The notes under the pieces were generated by a model that saw only the letters and a program-made list of their open reading frames with translations, was not told where the DNA came from and did not search any database. Positions 10,189 to 20,743 of a stretch of 64,000 bases of DNA are shown here, piece after piece. Each line of letters starts with the position of its first letter. Position 1 is the first letter of the stretch. The DNA is from Petrolisthes cinctipes (Eukaryota > Arthropoda > Malacostraca > Decapoda > Porcellanidae), in the NCBI GenBank assembly GCA_033782935.1, contig JAWQEG010001222.1, positions 124,001 through 188,000 on the forward strand. Reading direction: 5' to 3'. Both the position numbers and the translations under genes were made by a program.

Positions 10189-12208
10189 AGATGCTACTGA
10201 TATTGCTAGAAGAGATTATCAACACGCAAAGAGAGAAGAAAACAGACTCATAGTACGGAGAAAGAGGCAATATTACTCTAGTAAAGTCAAGGAGGCCAGG
10301 TCAGATATGAATAAACTATATCTCATACTCAATAATTTAACTGGTAATAAAAAGAAGCCAAGGTTGCCTGAAGGATATCCTGATGAAGTACTTGCAAACA
10401 AATTCTTAGAATTTTTTGACAATAAAATAGCAACTATAATGGAAAGCTTTCCAGGAAGTGGTTTGAATGTGATGCATAGACATACTCAAGTGTCTGAGAG
10501 CAAATTACTTTGCTTTCAAAACATCGGTATGGCCAAGATGAAAGAAATTGTACAACGAGTGAAATTAACTCATTGCGATAATGATCCGTTACCTGTATCG
10601 GATGTTATAACGAGTAAAAATGTAGACGAAATCTTTAATGTGTTCCTGCAAATTATCAACCTAAGTTTTGATAACAATGTTTTTCCGGAGAGTGAGAAAT
10701 TGGCTATTATCAAGCCTATTGTAAAAGGTAACCTTGATCCTCAGAGTCTAAGTTCGTATAGACCAGTATCAAATCTGACCTTTTTATCGAAAGTGATTGA
10801 AAATGTGATTTTAGATCAGTTATGGCATCACTTGAATAAGGTGAAGGCTATACCTGATAGTCAGTCTGCATATAGGCAGCTATACTCAACTGAGACTGCA
10901 CTATGTACTATGCACTATGTAAATGACCTAATGGTGTTAATGGATGAAGGAAAGTGTAGTGTTCTTATTATGCTTGACTTGAGTGCTGCATTTGACACAG
11001 TAGTGCATAGTATACTCCTAGATGATTTAAAGTCTATAGGTGTTGAGGGGAATGCACTGGTCTATCTGGAAAGTTATTTAAAAGATAGAACATATTGTGT
11101 ACAGATTGGGAAATCCTTTTCAAAAAATAAACCCCTGCGAAGAGGAGTCCCTCAGGGGAGTGTATTGGGTCCTATTCTCTTCTGTATCTACACTATCAAA
11201 CTATCACATATACTAGAGAAACATGGTGCGAACTTCAAACTATTTGCTGATGATACACAGTTTTATATATCTATAAATAATGTGGTGGATGCAGAGGTGA
11301 ATTTGAGTGTTATTATGTCCGACATTAAGGATTGGATGGATTTGAAACAACTCAAGTTAAATCCAAGTAAAACTGAGTGTTTGATCGTTGGAAAGAAGAC
11401 CAATCTTAGAAGATTGGACATCTCAAGCTTACGAGTGCATGGTAGTATGCTGAATGTAAGAAACAAAGTGAAAGACTTAGGAGTGCTGCTAGACGAAAAT
11501 CTCTCTTTCGAAGCTCAAATTAATCAAGTGGTGAAAGTTTCTGGTTATCACCTGAGGAACATTGCTTTTGTTAGAAAATATTTAGATCAGGATACCGTGA
11601 AGATGCTTCTTCATAACTATGTCATAAGCAGACTGGATTACTGCAATTCCCTATATTATGGTTTGCCAGACTATCGGTTAAGAAAATTGCAAAACGTAAT
11701 GAACAGAGCAGCAAGATTAATTAAAAGTCTTCCATCTCGTGAGAGGATAACCCCAGCACTCATTGACTTACATTGGTTACCAATAAAGGCGAGGATTGTG
11801 TACAAGATATGTCTTCTAACATTCCGAGCATTAAAATTTGGAAAACCGGAGTACTTGATGAATCTTTTAAGAGGTTTTCAAGTAAATACCTCAATGGAAC
11901 TCAGGCATAGTGATGAGCAATACAGGTTAAATGAGCCAAGGAGTATTCTGACAATGGGTTTCAGAGCGTTTGAAAGGTGTGCACCAAGGCTCTTTAATGG
12001 ATTGCCATTAGATGTCCGAAACAGTGAAAATTGCACGATTTTTAAGAAAAGACTGAAAACACATCTGTTCGCTGAATGTTACGACACGGATGATATGAGT
12101 ATTACAAGTGATTATAGTGTTTAGTAATATTGAGAGAGGCCCTGCGGAGCACCATCTGTTGGTGGAGCGGGGCATAGAATATCCAACAACAAGTAACAAG
12201 TAACAAGT
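10189..12208 (+). mobile_element. nested 5'-truncated CR1/L2-like LINE
   Basis: A plus-strand element interrupts the minus-strand LINE. If 10189-12208 is removed, the host protein reads through GFVKR-GTTTAIASLL without loss, so the limits are good to a few bases. The 3' end carries a short tandem tail (AACAAGTAACAAGTAACAAG region, 12187-12208). The endonuclease is missing, which is ordinary 5' truncation. No clear target duplication is visible. Confidence 0.8.
10190..12124 (+). CDS. CR1/L2-like reverse transcriptase (5' truncated)
   Basis: About 640 residues in one uninterrupted frame. The endonuclease-RT linker is followed by fingers motifs (SSYRPVSNLTFLSKVIENVI), palm motif A (MLDLSAAFDTVVH), motif B (RRGVPQGSVLGPILF), the catalytic FADDTQFY, and the thumb (VKDLGVLLDENLSF). 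The conserved C-terminal block LIDLHWLPIKARIVYKICLLTFRAL and ending FKKRLKTHLF are typical of CR1/L2-type elements. An RT open across its whole length inside a decayed host element shows that this insertion is much younger than its host. Without the endonuclease it cannot move by itself. Confidence 0.88.
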   Translation, partial: DATDIARRDYQHAKREENRLIVRRKRQYYSSKVKEARSDMNKLYLILNNLTGNKKKPRLPEGYPDEVLANKFLEFFDNKIATIMESFPGSGLNVMHRHTQVSESKLLCFQNIGMAKMKEIVQRVKLTHCDNDPLPVSDVITSKNVDEIFNVFLQIINLSFDNNVFPESEKLAIIKPIVKGNLDPQSLSSYRPVSNLTFLSKVIENVILDQLWHHLNKVKAIPDSQSAYRQLYSTETALCTMHYVNDLMVLMDEGKCSVLIMLDLSAAFDTVVHSILLDDLKSIGVEGNALVYLESYLKDRTYCVQIGKSFSKNKPLRRGVPQGSVLGPILFCIYTIKLSHILEKHGANFKLFADDTQFYISINNVVDAEVNLSVIMSDIKDWMDLKQLKLNPSKTECLIVGKKTNLRRLDISSLRVHGSMLNVRNKVKDLGVLLDENLSFEAQINQVVKVSGYHLRNIAFVRKYLDQDTVKMLLHNYVISRLDYCNSLYYGLPDYRLRKLQNVMNRAARLIKSLPSRERITPALIDLHWLPIKARIVYKICLLTFRALKFGKPEYLMNLLRGFQVNTSMELRHSDEQYRLNEPRSILTMGFRAFERCAPRLFNGLPLDVRNSENCTIFKKRLKTHLFAECYDTDDMSITSDYSV

Positions 12209-13213
12209 TCTCTTGACAAAGCCAAAGAGATGTGGATGCCATGGACCAAGCTTCCACAAGAGTCGGTTGAGCACCATCCTCTCCATGGTTTTACAGAGAC
12301 AGCTCGTCAGAGCTATTGGTCTGTACTTGCCCTTCTCTTTGGGCTTTGGAATGGGTAAAATATCTGCCTTTTTCCAAGCCAGGGGCAATCTTCCTACACC
12401 CTATGACTCGTTCATGATGGTTAGGAGGGCTGCATGATCCCCAGTACCCAGTCCGGAAATAATTGAGTATGTTATGCCATCATCTCCGGGGGCTTTGTCT
12501 TTGCACTTCTTCCTGGCTCTTAAGAGTTCATCCAGCGTGAACCGTCCGTCAGTCTCGTCTCACTCGAGGACTGCTTCATCTATTTTCTCTTGTCTCGTGT
12601 CACGGAGCTGTTATAGGCGGTCCTGTTTTTCCATTGGGAGATTAGTTGTTGCTGCCCTTGCTGCAAAGTTGCTATTAAACCTTTCAGCATCTTCGAGGGG
12701 GTCGAGACGTGCAGGCAGACGAGTTGCCATCCTGCCTGTAGCTATATTGATGTTTCTCCATATTTTTCCCAGTTTGCTGTGTTCGTCAATGGTCGAGCAC
12801 CACTCATACCATTTCTCTGCTTTCACTCTTCTCGAGATTTCCTTGGCGTGCCGTATCACCTCCCGTAGTAGAGAGAGTGATTCAGCAATGGGGTTTCTCC
12901 TGTGAAGTTTTCTGTGTTTGTTGATTCTCCTGTTCTGTTCCCTAATTTCGTCACAGTAGAGCCAGTAGTCCCGGTGTCTGGCACCGGTCCTCTTTATTGG
13001 GATGGCTTTCTCAGCTGCCTTGTTAACTGCATTAGTGAATGCTGTGAGATTGGCGTCAAGGTCTCCTCCCATTTTCTTTTCGTCGTGCCAACCTTGTAGG
13101 TGGCTCTCGAACTTCCTCCAGTCGGCCTTCTTGGTGTTCCATCCTGGGAGTGGTCTGGGAACATAAGATCTGGTTCTTAGTTCCAGGCTTATACTGATGG
13201 CATAGTGGTCACT
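12209..13213 (-). pseudogene. same RNase H LINE: endonuclease end, linker and RT fingers
   Basis: Read from 13213 leftwards. The last part of an APE endonuclease (SDHYAISISLELRTRSY) is followed by a charged linker (WNTKKADWRKFESHLQ...), TDGRFTLDELLRARKKCKDKAPGDDGITYSII, and the fingers PLAWKKADILPIPKP...YRPIALTSCLCKTMERMVLNRLLW. One frame runs the whole way but contains stops near 12612, 12556 and 12408. The element is 5' truncated at about 13213, directly against hAT sequence. The break to the RT palm is the nested element at 10189-12208. Confidence 0.85.
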
Positions 13214-13392
13214 GATTCATGGTTAGTACTGTTAGCTGGATCAAAGGTGTAAATTTCAGATTTATCCAGTCGTTCCTTCCGACAAAAATATTGCAGTGTG
13301 GTCTTATACAATCTGTTAAGATGAAAATTAACATGAAAGATTGTTGGAGTCTCCCTCTGAAACAACATATTTAGACTAGTCAAAGTTGGCAA
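13214..13392 (-). pseudogene. hAT transposase, distal fragment cut by LINE
   Basis: Reads PTLTSLNMLFQRETPTIFHVNFHLNRLYKTTLQYFCRKERL and stops being hAT-like at about 13213, where endonuclease residues of the RNase H LINE (SDHYAIS) begin in the next codons. This is the physical junction between the two elements. Confidence 0.65.
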
Positions 13393-13432
13393 AATATTTT
13401 TTTAAAAATTTAGATAAAGAAACACAGAGGGG

Positions 13433-13719
13433 TCACTGACATCTTTTAAAATTAGTGTTACACTTCTTAGTTTTTTTTTCTTCTATTACTGAAAAATATT
13501 CTTTCAATGCATCCCATTGTTCTAATATCCTCTCTACAGCCTGAAGGAGTGACAGCCAACGTGTTTGACTTGGATGGAGAATTTTGTGTGGTTTTATGTC
13601 CAATAAGGTTTGAAATTGTTTAAATTCATGTTTGCGTTTGGCACTGTGAGCAAAATTGGTATAAATACTTCTTATCAAATCTTCACAATGTCTGGGAAGT
13701 CTTAGCTGCTTCGGAAGCA
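13433..13719 (-). pseudogene. hAT transposase, continuation after frameshift
   Basis: Carries LIRSIYTNFAHSAKRKHEFKQFQ and the hAT TRWLSLLQAVERILEQWDALKEYF block, which in related enzymes lies before the dimerisation domain. A stop follows at 13433. Confidence 0.75.
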
Positions 13720-14342
13720 CATAAGTGGAGAGAATGACAAATACATTTTAAAATTGTAATCCCTGGAAAGTTTTCCCTTAACCTACTGCATAAAGAGTTT
13801 GATTCTCCCATTAAATTCGATGCTCCGTCTTCAGCAAAACCAACCAAATTAATCAGGGGAATATCATGAAAATTTAAAGTTTCAATAATCATGTTATACA
13901 GTGACTGGCCAGAAGATCCAGTCGTTTGCATTTTGTCACCATAAATGTTAATTAAATCTAGCATCTTTGTAACAATTATTCCTTTGGCTGAATTATATAA
14001 TTTTGCTATCACCATAAGACATTTGGTTGCACTGATTATGGAAAATTTATGCTGCCTCAAATCTCTCACAAACTCTTCTGAGATAACTAAACCAACTTTC
14101 TTTGCCATTTCTGTACACTTTGTTCTTTTCATGTGTAATCCCTGGGCAATGGCAGAGTCAGGAAATATTGTTTTAAAAAAATCTGTCATATGGTCAGCAA
14201 TGAGGAAAGGTAAATTATGTTCGGCCATGAAACATATTAATAATATATATGCTAAGTTTATTTTATACCGAATATCTTGACATCCCTGCTGATCTTCTTG
14301 ACGAGACTCTTGACTATAGCTGGCTGCAGGAACTTGTGTTTT
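13683..14342 (-). pseudogene. hAT transposase exon 2, ends in frameshift
   Basis: The acceptor ATTTCCTGTCCCACAG precedes 14342, and the phase matches exon 1. The exon includes MAEHNLPFLIADHMTDFFKTIFPD and the catalytic-region segment VGFAEDGASNLMGESNSLCSRLRE (second acidic residue of hAT enzymes). CICHSLHLCASEAAK follows. The frame then meets a stop at 13683, while the continuation (LPRHCEDLIRSIYTNFAHSAKR) is in another frame. A single-base indel near 13715-13725 has therefore broken the gene. Confidence 0.8.
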
Positions 14343-14625
14343 CTGTGGGACAGGAAATGATAATTTTTCTAGGTGTATCTTTAATTTTGCTTAAGGGGAT
14401 AGTATGCATTTTCTATATTAGAGTGCCTTGATTCCTCCAAAGTATGCTAGAAAATGGGGCCAATGAATAAATATAATGGTGATCTGTTGCTTGCAATAGT
14501 TAGGAGTAATCAGTTGCCCCAGATTTACCACCAAAAACATTGTACTATGTACCCTCTTCATTCTTTTTCATAATATGCCATGATTGGTTCTTTTAACCTA
14601 TGACTAAATGAAAAGGTTGCCTTAC

Positions 14626-14784
14626 CTTGTGACGCTTTATTGCTGTAAGATCCCCAGAAAACGTCTTTTGGCATTTGTTACAGTAGGCTAGGGTTGGATC
14701 TCCATCTACTTTTTCTAGCCATGGTCTAAAATCGTCCATGTGTAACCATTCATCCCTTAGTTTCCGTTTACCAGCCATGTCAAT
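14626..14784 (-). CDS. hAT transposase exon 1 (BED-like zinc finger)
   Basis: The acceptor TATTGTTTTCAG precedes 14784. The ATG at 14778 opens MAGKRKLRDEWLHMDDFRPW, followed by a DNA-binding finger (YCNKCQKTFSGDLTAIKRHK) of the BED-like kind. It ends in phase 0 at a donor CACAAG|GTAAGG. An upstream untranslated exon ends at 14959 with donor CCG|GTAAGT. Splicing is typical for this group of hAT genes. Confidence 0.72.
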
Positions 14785-15604
14785 CTGAAAACAATATCAA
14801 ATATGTCAATTTACAAAAGTTATAGGAAGGCATCCCTTTTCTGTTAAGTGCCGTATAATCTGTTAAATGTTGACAATGGATAACTTCTCTATTTTCCTTA
14901 CACTCGTAAAAAGTTAAAATGTTCAATCCAGAGGTAATGTTTACGTATTAACACTTACCGGAGTTTGAGGGAAAGATGTCGGCGAGATATCTATAGTTGG
15001 TATTGTAGCTCTGGAGCACCTTGGATGATGTCTTCAATGTGAATGCATCCAGAGAACCTGACATCTGCTTCAAATCTGTTTACAGTATCTGTCTTGATTT
15101 GACATAAATTGGTTCATAATTAATATGTTATTAAAGAATTTGTAAGTACAATGCAATTCCATACCCTAAAGAATTTGTAAAAATAGTTAAACAAATATTT
15201 TTATGCTTCTTTGCCATGAAAATGCTTAATTTAATTTTGTAGAAAAAAATTCTACACACAGAAGAACCCGAAAACGTCCATTCTAATTAGTGCTAAATAA
15301 AATATTAAGGACTTATTTGACGATGAAAAACATCATCTGTTATCACTATTTATTTCCATTCATGTAAGGATAGTTTTTACAAATTATATGTTTAGTTTTT
15401 ACTTTGGTTTCTTTGCCGAGTGTGGATGTGGAAAAAAATTCTACGATCAGTTGCCAGATGTCGCTATTTTTCTACGTTTCTCATCAAAATTCTACAAAAC
15501 GGCAACCCTGGATCTGACCTGAGGTGAGTGATAATCCTTACCCTGGGGCACACCCTTTCTACCTGTGACCTGACCTGACCCGTGTGTGTGACTACCTGCC
15601 GCTC

Positions 15605-15812
15605 CTTTGTGTGTGTGTGTGTGTACCACAGAGCCTCCTATAAGGAAAACATCATTCGCTGCCTCTAAAACAACATCATCATCATCAACAACGAAGGTGG
15701 TTCAATACCACCAATAATTCAACTATTGCCACAACAACAACAACAACAACAACAACTACTACTACAACTACTACTACTACCACAACTACTACTACAACAA
15801 CTACTACTACTT
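15605..15812. repeat. GT dinucleotide, CAA and CTA trinucleotide microsatellites
   Basis: Short (GT)n at about 15606-15624, (CAA)n at 15732-15752, then mixed (CTA/CAA)n to about 15812. Confidence 0.85.
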
Positions 15813-15992
15813 TTGTATTGTAAAGTGTTTGATGCCTTAATTCCCCATAAGGGGTGATAGGCAGAAATTTAAATGAACAAGAACAAGGTAGAGTCAGTCT
15901 CATCACACACGACACTGAGGTCTTTCTCCCTGAGGAGCGAAGTGTTAAGGTATGGAGGGGAGAGGATGTATAGCCATGGCTGATAGTGGTGG

Positions 15993-16138
15993 ACCAGGGT
16001 CCAAGGAGTGTTGGAGAGCAACTGGACAGAGTTCGAACAAGTGAATTTTCCAAACCATTCTCAACGTTGAGAGAGGTTTAGAAGACTCACTTTTTCGAAC
16101 TCTGTTCAGTTGTTCTCCAACACTCCTTGGACCCTGGT
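15993..16138. repeat. 46-bp inverted repeat with 56-bp loop
   Basis: ACCAGGGTCCAAGGAGTGTT...GAGTTCGAA at 15993-16037 is mirrored at 16094-16138 with two or three mismatches. The intervening 56 bases would form the loop. No coding frame or transposon terminus is evident. It could be a small fold-back element. Confidence 0.8.
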
Positions 16139-16432
16139 TTCTTTGTTTTGTGTTAATTTTCGGCAAGGTTATGCATTATTTGGGTGAATCCTATGATTAT
16201 TATTGGTTGTGGACTCTCATGTTTTTCAAACTTACGAGGAACTTTGAAACCAAATCAGCATCGAGATAACGTTCATTCGAAGCTTTGATAACCCTAACCG
16301 AGGTGTGAATATTAACTCTGTTTTAACGCTAACTCAGAACACGCCCCCCTCCCTCCCCCTCACTCTCTCCCTCCCTCCCTCAGTCTCTCTCATACAATAT
16401 TACCAGATCTCCAGACTCTCATTACTACAGCA

Positions 16433-17400
16433 TAGTGGGACGAATTTCTGCTGCTGACTGTACATTGCAGTCTTCCATAATGTGTTTAATAGAATGGGGT
16501 GCTGTGTTGCATCTCGGACAGACATCCACAGTGGCTCCATCCAGCTTCTTCTGATATGTCAGAAGGGCCGGGTGGTGGTCACATCGCAGCCTGAACAGGT
16601 GGACTCTGTCCTCACGGGGAAGGGGGATTCAGATGGGTGGATGTCAGGAGGTGGTGCATGCAGCTGAGTGTTGTTCTTGAGTGTTTGGATTGACTTACGA
16701 GTGATTTGTGTATGGATATGTTTCTGGAGATTGGTTTTGTGTGCGCAGGGTCTAAGAGACAATAGTATTGTGTACTGGGTGTTGTTTTGATGTTCCTTGG
16801 CATGTGTGGGTGTTGTCCCATGTAGTGTAGTGGATGGTGTGGGTTTGTGGAGGCTGCAGCAAGTGTTTGTGTGCCTCTCATGTCAAGGTGATCCTTGATT
16901 TTGAGGACTTTGGCTTCATGGTGTAAGATTGTAAGTGGTCTGTAGGTGTGGTACCCGTGCAGCCTGTGATTATTTTTAGGGCTCTATTCTGTATGGTCTG
17001 AAGGGTGTTGAGGCGTGTCTCGGTGAGGTTTGAGGCCCAGGTAGGGCTTGCATAATCCAAATGTTGTGCTGGCAAGTGATCTGAGGGCTTTAAGTGTTTG
17101 CATGCATTTGTTTTTGATGGCCGTGATATGTTGTTTGAATGTCATGGATGTGTTGTATAATATGCCAAGTATTATGGGTGTGTATGTGTGGTATAGGTGT
17201 GTTGTTTATGGTGAGGTGTGGTGTGTAGCGGCATTCCAGTTGGTGAGAAGGGTGACAGTTGACTTGGTGGGTGCTATTTTAAGTCTGTCTGTAGTGAACC
17301 AGGCATTAAATGTGTCGAGGTAGGGTTGGAGGATGTGAGTGGTTGTGTCTGCATTTCTGTGTGTACCGCCCCTGGCAGATATCTCTGGACTAGATTTCAT
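16433..17400 (-). pseudogene. Jockey-like LINE 3' end
   Basis: A truncated and frameshifted LINE, read leftwards. It contains NADTTTHILQPYLDTFNAWFTTDRLKIAPTKSTVTLLT (palm/thumb segment), LDYASPTWASNLTETRLNTLQTIQNRALKIITGC, and a terminal zinc knuckle VCPRCNTAPHSIKHIMEDC ending near 16433. These are hallmark C-terminal pieces of Jockey-group retrotransposons. The 5' part, endonuclease and active site are absent. Confidence 0.8.
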
Positions 17401-17844
17401 CGTATAAAGTAAAATGCACTCTGAGTGGCCCTATGGCCAAACTGCGGTTCGAGATAAATGAATTTACTGTCAGTTTCTGTCTAGCTTCGACTCTCAGAGT
17501 TGTAAGGCAGGAGTGTCTGGGTTTGAATCGTGCCACTGTGGGGTTATGGTGCTCCATAGCCATTCATGGGTAGCGATGTAAGGAAGATAATTGCAGATGG
17601 GGCGTTAATCTCATGTGAAAAGAATTCGATAATATTATTGAGGTAATTGGCGTGTGTATTTACAGCCTCACCAAGCTTTGATAACACTCACTATCTGGCT
17701 GATCTTTACTTGTTGATACATTAATTTAATACATAAATTTAATGTGCTAAATATGTTTCATACAACATAATTGTACACTTGTTAGCGGACCATTAAGTTA
17801 TATAATAAGTATTATATTTACCACTTGTTGTTTTCCTGTAACAG
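17401..17844. other. intron sequence before exon at 17845
   Basis: A 5' half with (GAGTGGCCCTATGGCC) and a weak B-box-like GGGTTTGAATC near 17520 may be an old tRNA-derived SINE. The rest is AT-rich intron leading to a pyrimidine tract. Confidence 0.3.
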
Positions 17845-18033
17845 TAACGGGGGTGAGACTACAAGCTGATGGTATTCCCACCAATGAGTCAGTCCTGACC
17901 TGGGTGGGGGTGCAGGTGCCAGATATACGCCATTTCTCTTTCTGTGCCTACCTACAATTTCAGCGAGCCATGTCATTATATGACACCATACTCAGCTATG
18001 CTGTACCGGGAAGCTACAATGAACTCTATATTG
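17845..18033 (+). CDS. receptor-like gene, pentraxin/LamG-like exon 1
   Basis: The acceptor TTGTTTTCCTGTAACAG is followed by 189 bases ending at the donor TTG|GTAAAC. It starts in phase 1 and ends in phase 1, matching both neighbours. The protein part is TGVRLQADGIPTNESVLTWVGVQVPDIRHFSFCAYLQFQRAMSLYDTILSYAVPGSYNELYIG. This is the first half of a pentraxin/laminin-G jelly roll, with the usual F.FCAYLQF strand and YDTILSYA strand. It is extracellular. Confidence 0.85.
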
Positions 18034-18448
18034 GTAAACACTATTATGCATTTTGTTAATATGTAGCAATAATTGATGGACAAATTCACACACTCGTTAC
18101 GACTAGAAACTCCTGACGTTCCCATTCAGTTATTAAAAAGAATAATGATCTAATATTTATCGTTCATAAAGACTCCTATTTCAATCATAGGATATGACAT
18201 TGTACACTCAGCCTCAGGAATTCGTATACACCACTGTGACATCAAGGGTTCATAACAACTAGAACATTGAATACATTATTACTTTCCTAACACCAACATT
18301 TCCTAGTAATGTTATTTGGCTAATATTTGAATCAGTCAGCAGAGTTCTCCTTACAGCATGTGTAAAATAAAGACCCCTTTTAACCAATGTTATGTATACG
18401 AATTCCTGAGGTTTGGAGTGTACGTTGGCTCCAATGGTGAGGTGGGCA

Positions 18449-18768
<320 letters not shown>

Positions 18769-18785
18769 GACAACCACCTTGCCGT

Positions 18786-19020
18786 CGGTGAGAGAGCTTG
18801 TGTGATCTGTTTGAATTTTGCTAGCTATGCTGGGGGACATTTAGTCCAGTTGGGTTACCCGTGCCAGAAAGGTAGCGTTATTAGGATCCTGACTAAGAGT
18901 TGTCAAATCTTCATGTTAATATTAAGCTTCACAACTGCTCTTCAACTGTCCCCCCCCAAAAAAAAAAAAAAAAAAAAAAAAATCTTCATCACTTTCGATA
19001 TAAGTTACGAGTAATGGAGA
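18786..19020. other. short unassigned stretch with A-tract
   Basis: Includes an A24-type run at 18959-18982. GGTGAGAGAGCTT at 18786 recurs at 19120, so a diverged piece of the LINE 5' UTR may lie here. Confidence 0.35.
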
Positions 19021-19498
19021 TGCCTCAGGACCCCCGTAGGTATTCTCTTAGATTAATAAGCCTGACCAGCTCCCTGTGACCGTTCTTAGGTGCCTAAAGG
19101 CTCGACTGCTCTTTGGTGAGAGAGCTTTCGTGCCTCGCTGGCTGCCAGGCCAGTAAAAGATCTCGGATTAAGTCGTGGACATTTAGTTTTACTATTTGCT
19201 TTAAGTTTGGCCGCGGATGGAGGATTAGTAGGGATTAGTAGGACGACGGTTACACCTCAAGCACCCCTGTCGAAAAATCAGAGTCCCATTTACTTAGGAC
19301 TCTTGTGCTGCTCAGTTGGGAGCTGCGGCACGATTGGGGCCGTCCGGCCCAGGGGAGACCTTAGGGTTGATGTGCTTGGCTCATAAGGGTTTCTGTTGGC
19401 CGAACGACCGAAAATCTTCTGGAAGTAGGCGGATGAGACTTATGCGAGACCAAATCACATTACCTTTTCTTTTGTATTATTGGTCTTAAATTGAATTA

Positions 19499-20743
19499 GA
19501 GCGAGACGACTGGCCCATCAGCAAGAAAATTTACATGTACTACATGCAAGGTGTACCGCTGGTGTGAGGACTTCAGCGGGAGGAGTGCGAGCGACCTAGA
19601 CTCCTCGAGTGTCAGCGACTTTTGCAAACTCGAGGAGAGGTTGATGAAGCACATCTCACTGCTCACGATGGAAAACAACTCCCTAAAGGAGGAATTTCTC
19701 CGAATGGACTCACAGAGGTGTGACTGCCATGTGAGAGACAAGGCAGTCCAAGGAGCTTCTTCACCGGAGAGCTCCACCACGGCGACAAAGAACAAGAAGA
19801 AGAACAAGAAGAAGAAGAACAAGAAGAACAACAACAATGAAGAGGGAAAAGAGTCTGCAGAAGGAAAAGAGACTGCAGAAAAGTGTGATGGAAAAGAGGA
19901 GGGAAATATGGAGAAGGGAGAAAAACCCAAGAAGACAGTTGAGGAGGGATTAGATGAAAGTGAGGAATCAAATAAGAAGGAAAAGAAAATGAAGAAGGAA
20001 AAAAAGACGAAGAAGAAGCAACCTGGAGGAAGTGACGAGCCCGGCAGGAATTCAAAACACTCTCGGGTTCCTCACAAGGCATCTCGTGCTCCTACCAAGG
20101 AGAGGCCTGTGGATATACACATTGTAGGTGATTCCCAGGCACGAGGGCTGCAACCCCTAATGGCAGATCGCCTTCACACTTCTGTGAAGGTGAATTGTTT
20201 GCCAGGTTGTGGCAATGCTGACTTCCGAAAGGAAGCTGAGAGGATCCAAACGTCCAGATCTGCTGTCATTGCACTCCTGGTGAGTGGTAATGACATCTAC
20301 ATGAGAAATGGTAGAGTAAGCATGACCGAAGGAGTCCTCTCGGATGTGCTCGGTGCAGTAGATGACTGTGGGTTAAAAACCCGCAGAAGGGTAGTTGTTG
20401 GCATGCTCCCAAGGAGAGGCCCTTTAGGGACTGCTCTGTCAAAGAACATTGCAGTAAATCAGCCGAGGGGGTGTTCTTTGTGGACCCCTACACCTCACTC
20501 TTTGGTAGAGACGACCTCTACCAGAAAGATGGCACACATCTCTCACCAAAGGGGAAAGAAGTGCTTTCCAAACTAATGGAAGACGCCGTCCGACGATGTT
20601 TCAGGAGCACTCGACCGAGCGTGGAGGAGAGCCCTCGTCGCTATGCCAGAGTGACCCCAGAGAAGACATTCGCTGAGATCCTGAAGAAGGATATCCCCAG
20701 CACTACCAAGATAATGACCAAACCGGGAAACGGAAGAGTATAG
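19499..20743 (+). pseudogene. CR1-like ORF1 with zinc ribbon, coiled coil and SGNH hydrolase domain
   Basis: ORF1 proteins bind the element RNA, and some CR1-type ORF1s carry an esterase. Here a CTTCKVYRWC zinc motif is followed by a predicted coiled coil (LEERLMKHISLLTMENNSLKEEF), a very Lys/Glu-rich linker, then an SGNH fold: IVGDSQARG (nucleophile Ser), VSGNDIY (Asn) and KDGTHLSPKG (Asp-His). The last block is in a different frame from the first two. A deletion or frameshift thus falls near 20440-20480. No ATG is seen before the zinc motif; the TAG near 19497 sets the left limit. Confidence 0.75.

Larger units (their letters stand above)
13214..15510 (-). mobile_element. hAT-superfamily transposon, left part interrupted by a LINE
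   Basis: The right end at 15510 is a hAT-type terminus: on the minus strand it reads CAGGGTTGCCGTTTTGTAG. The element contains a spliced transposase (below). Its far end was separated by insertion of the RNase H LINE at about 13213, and I could not find the matching terminus to the left. The host flank right of the terminus is GATCTGAC, the candidate 8-bp target site. Confidence 0.7.
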
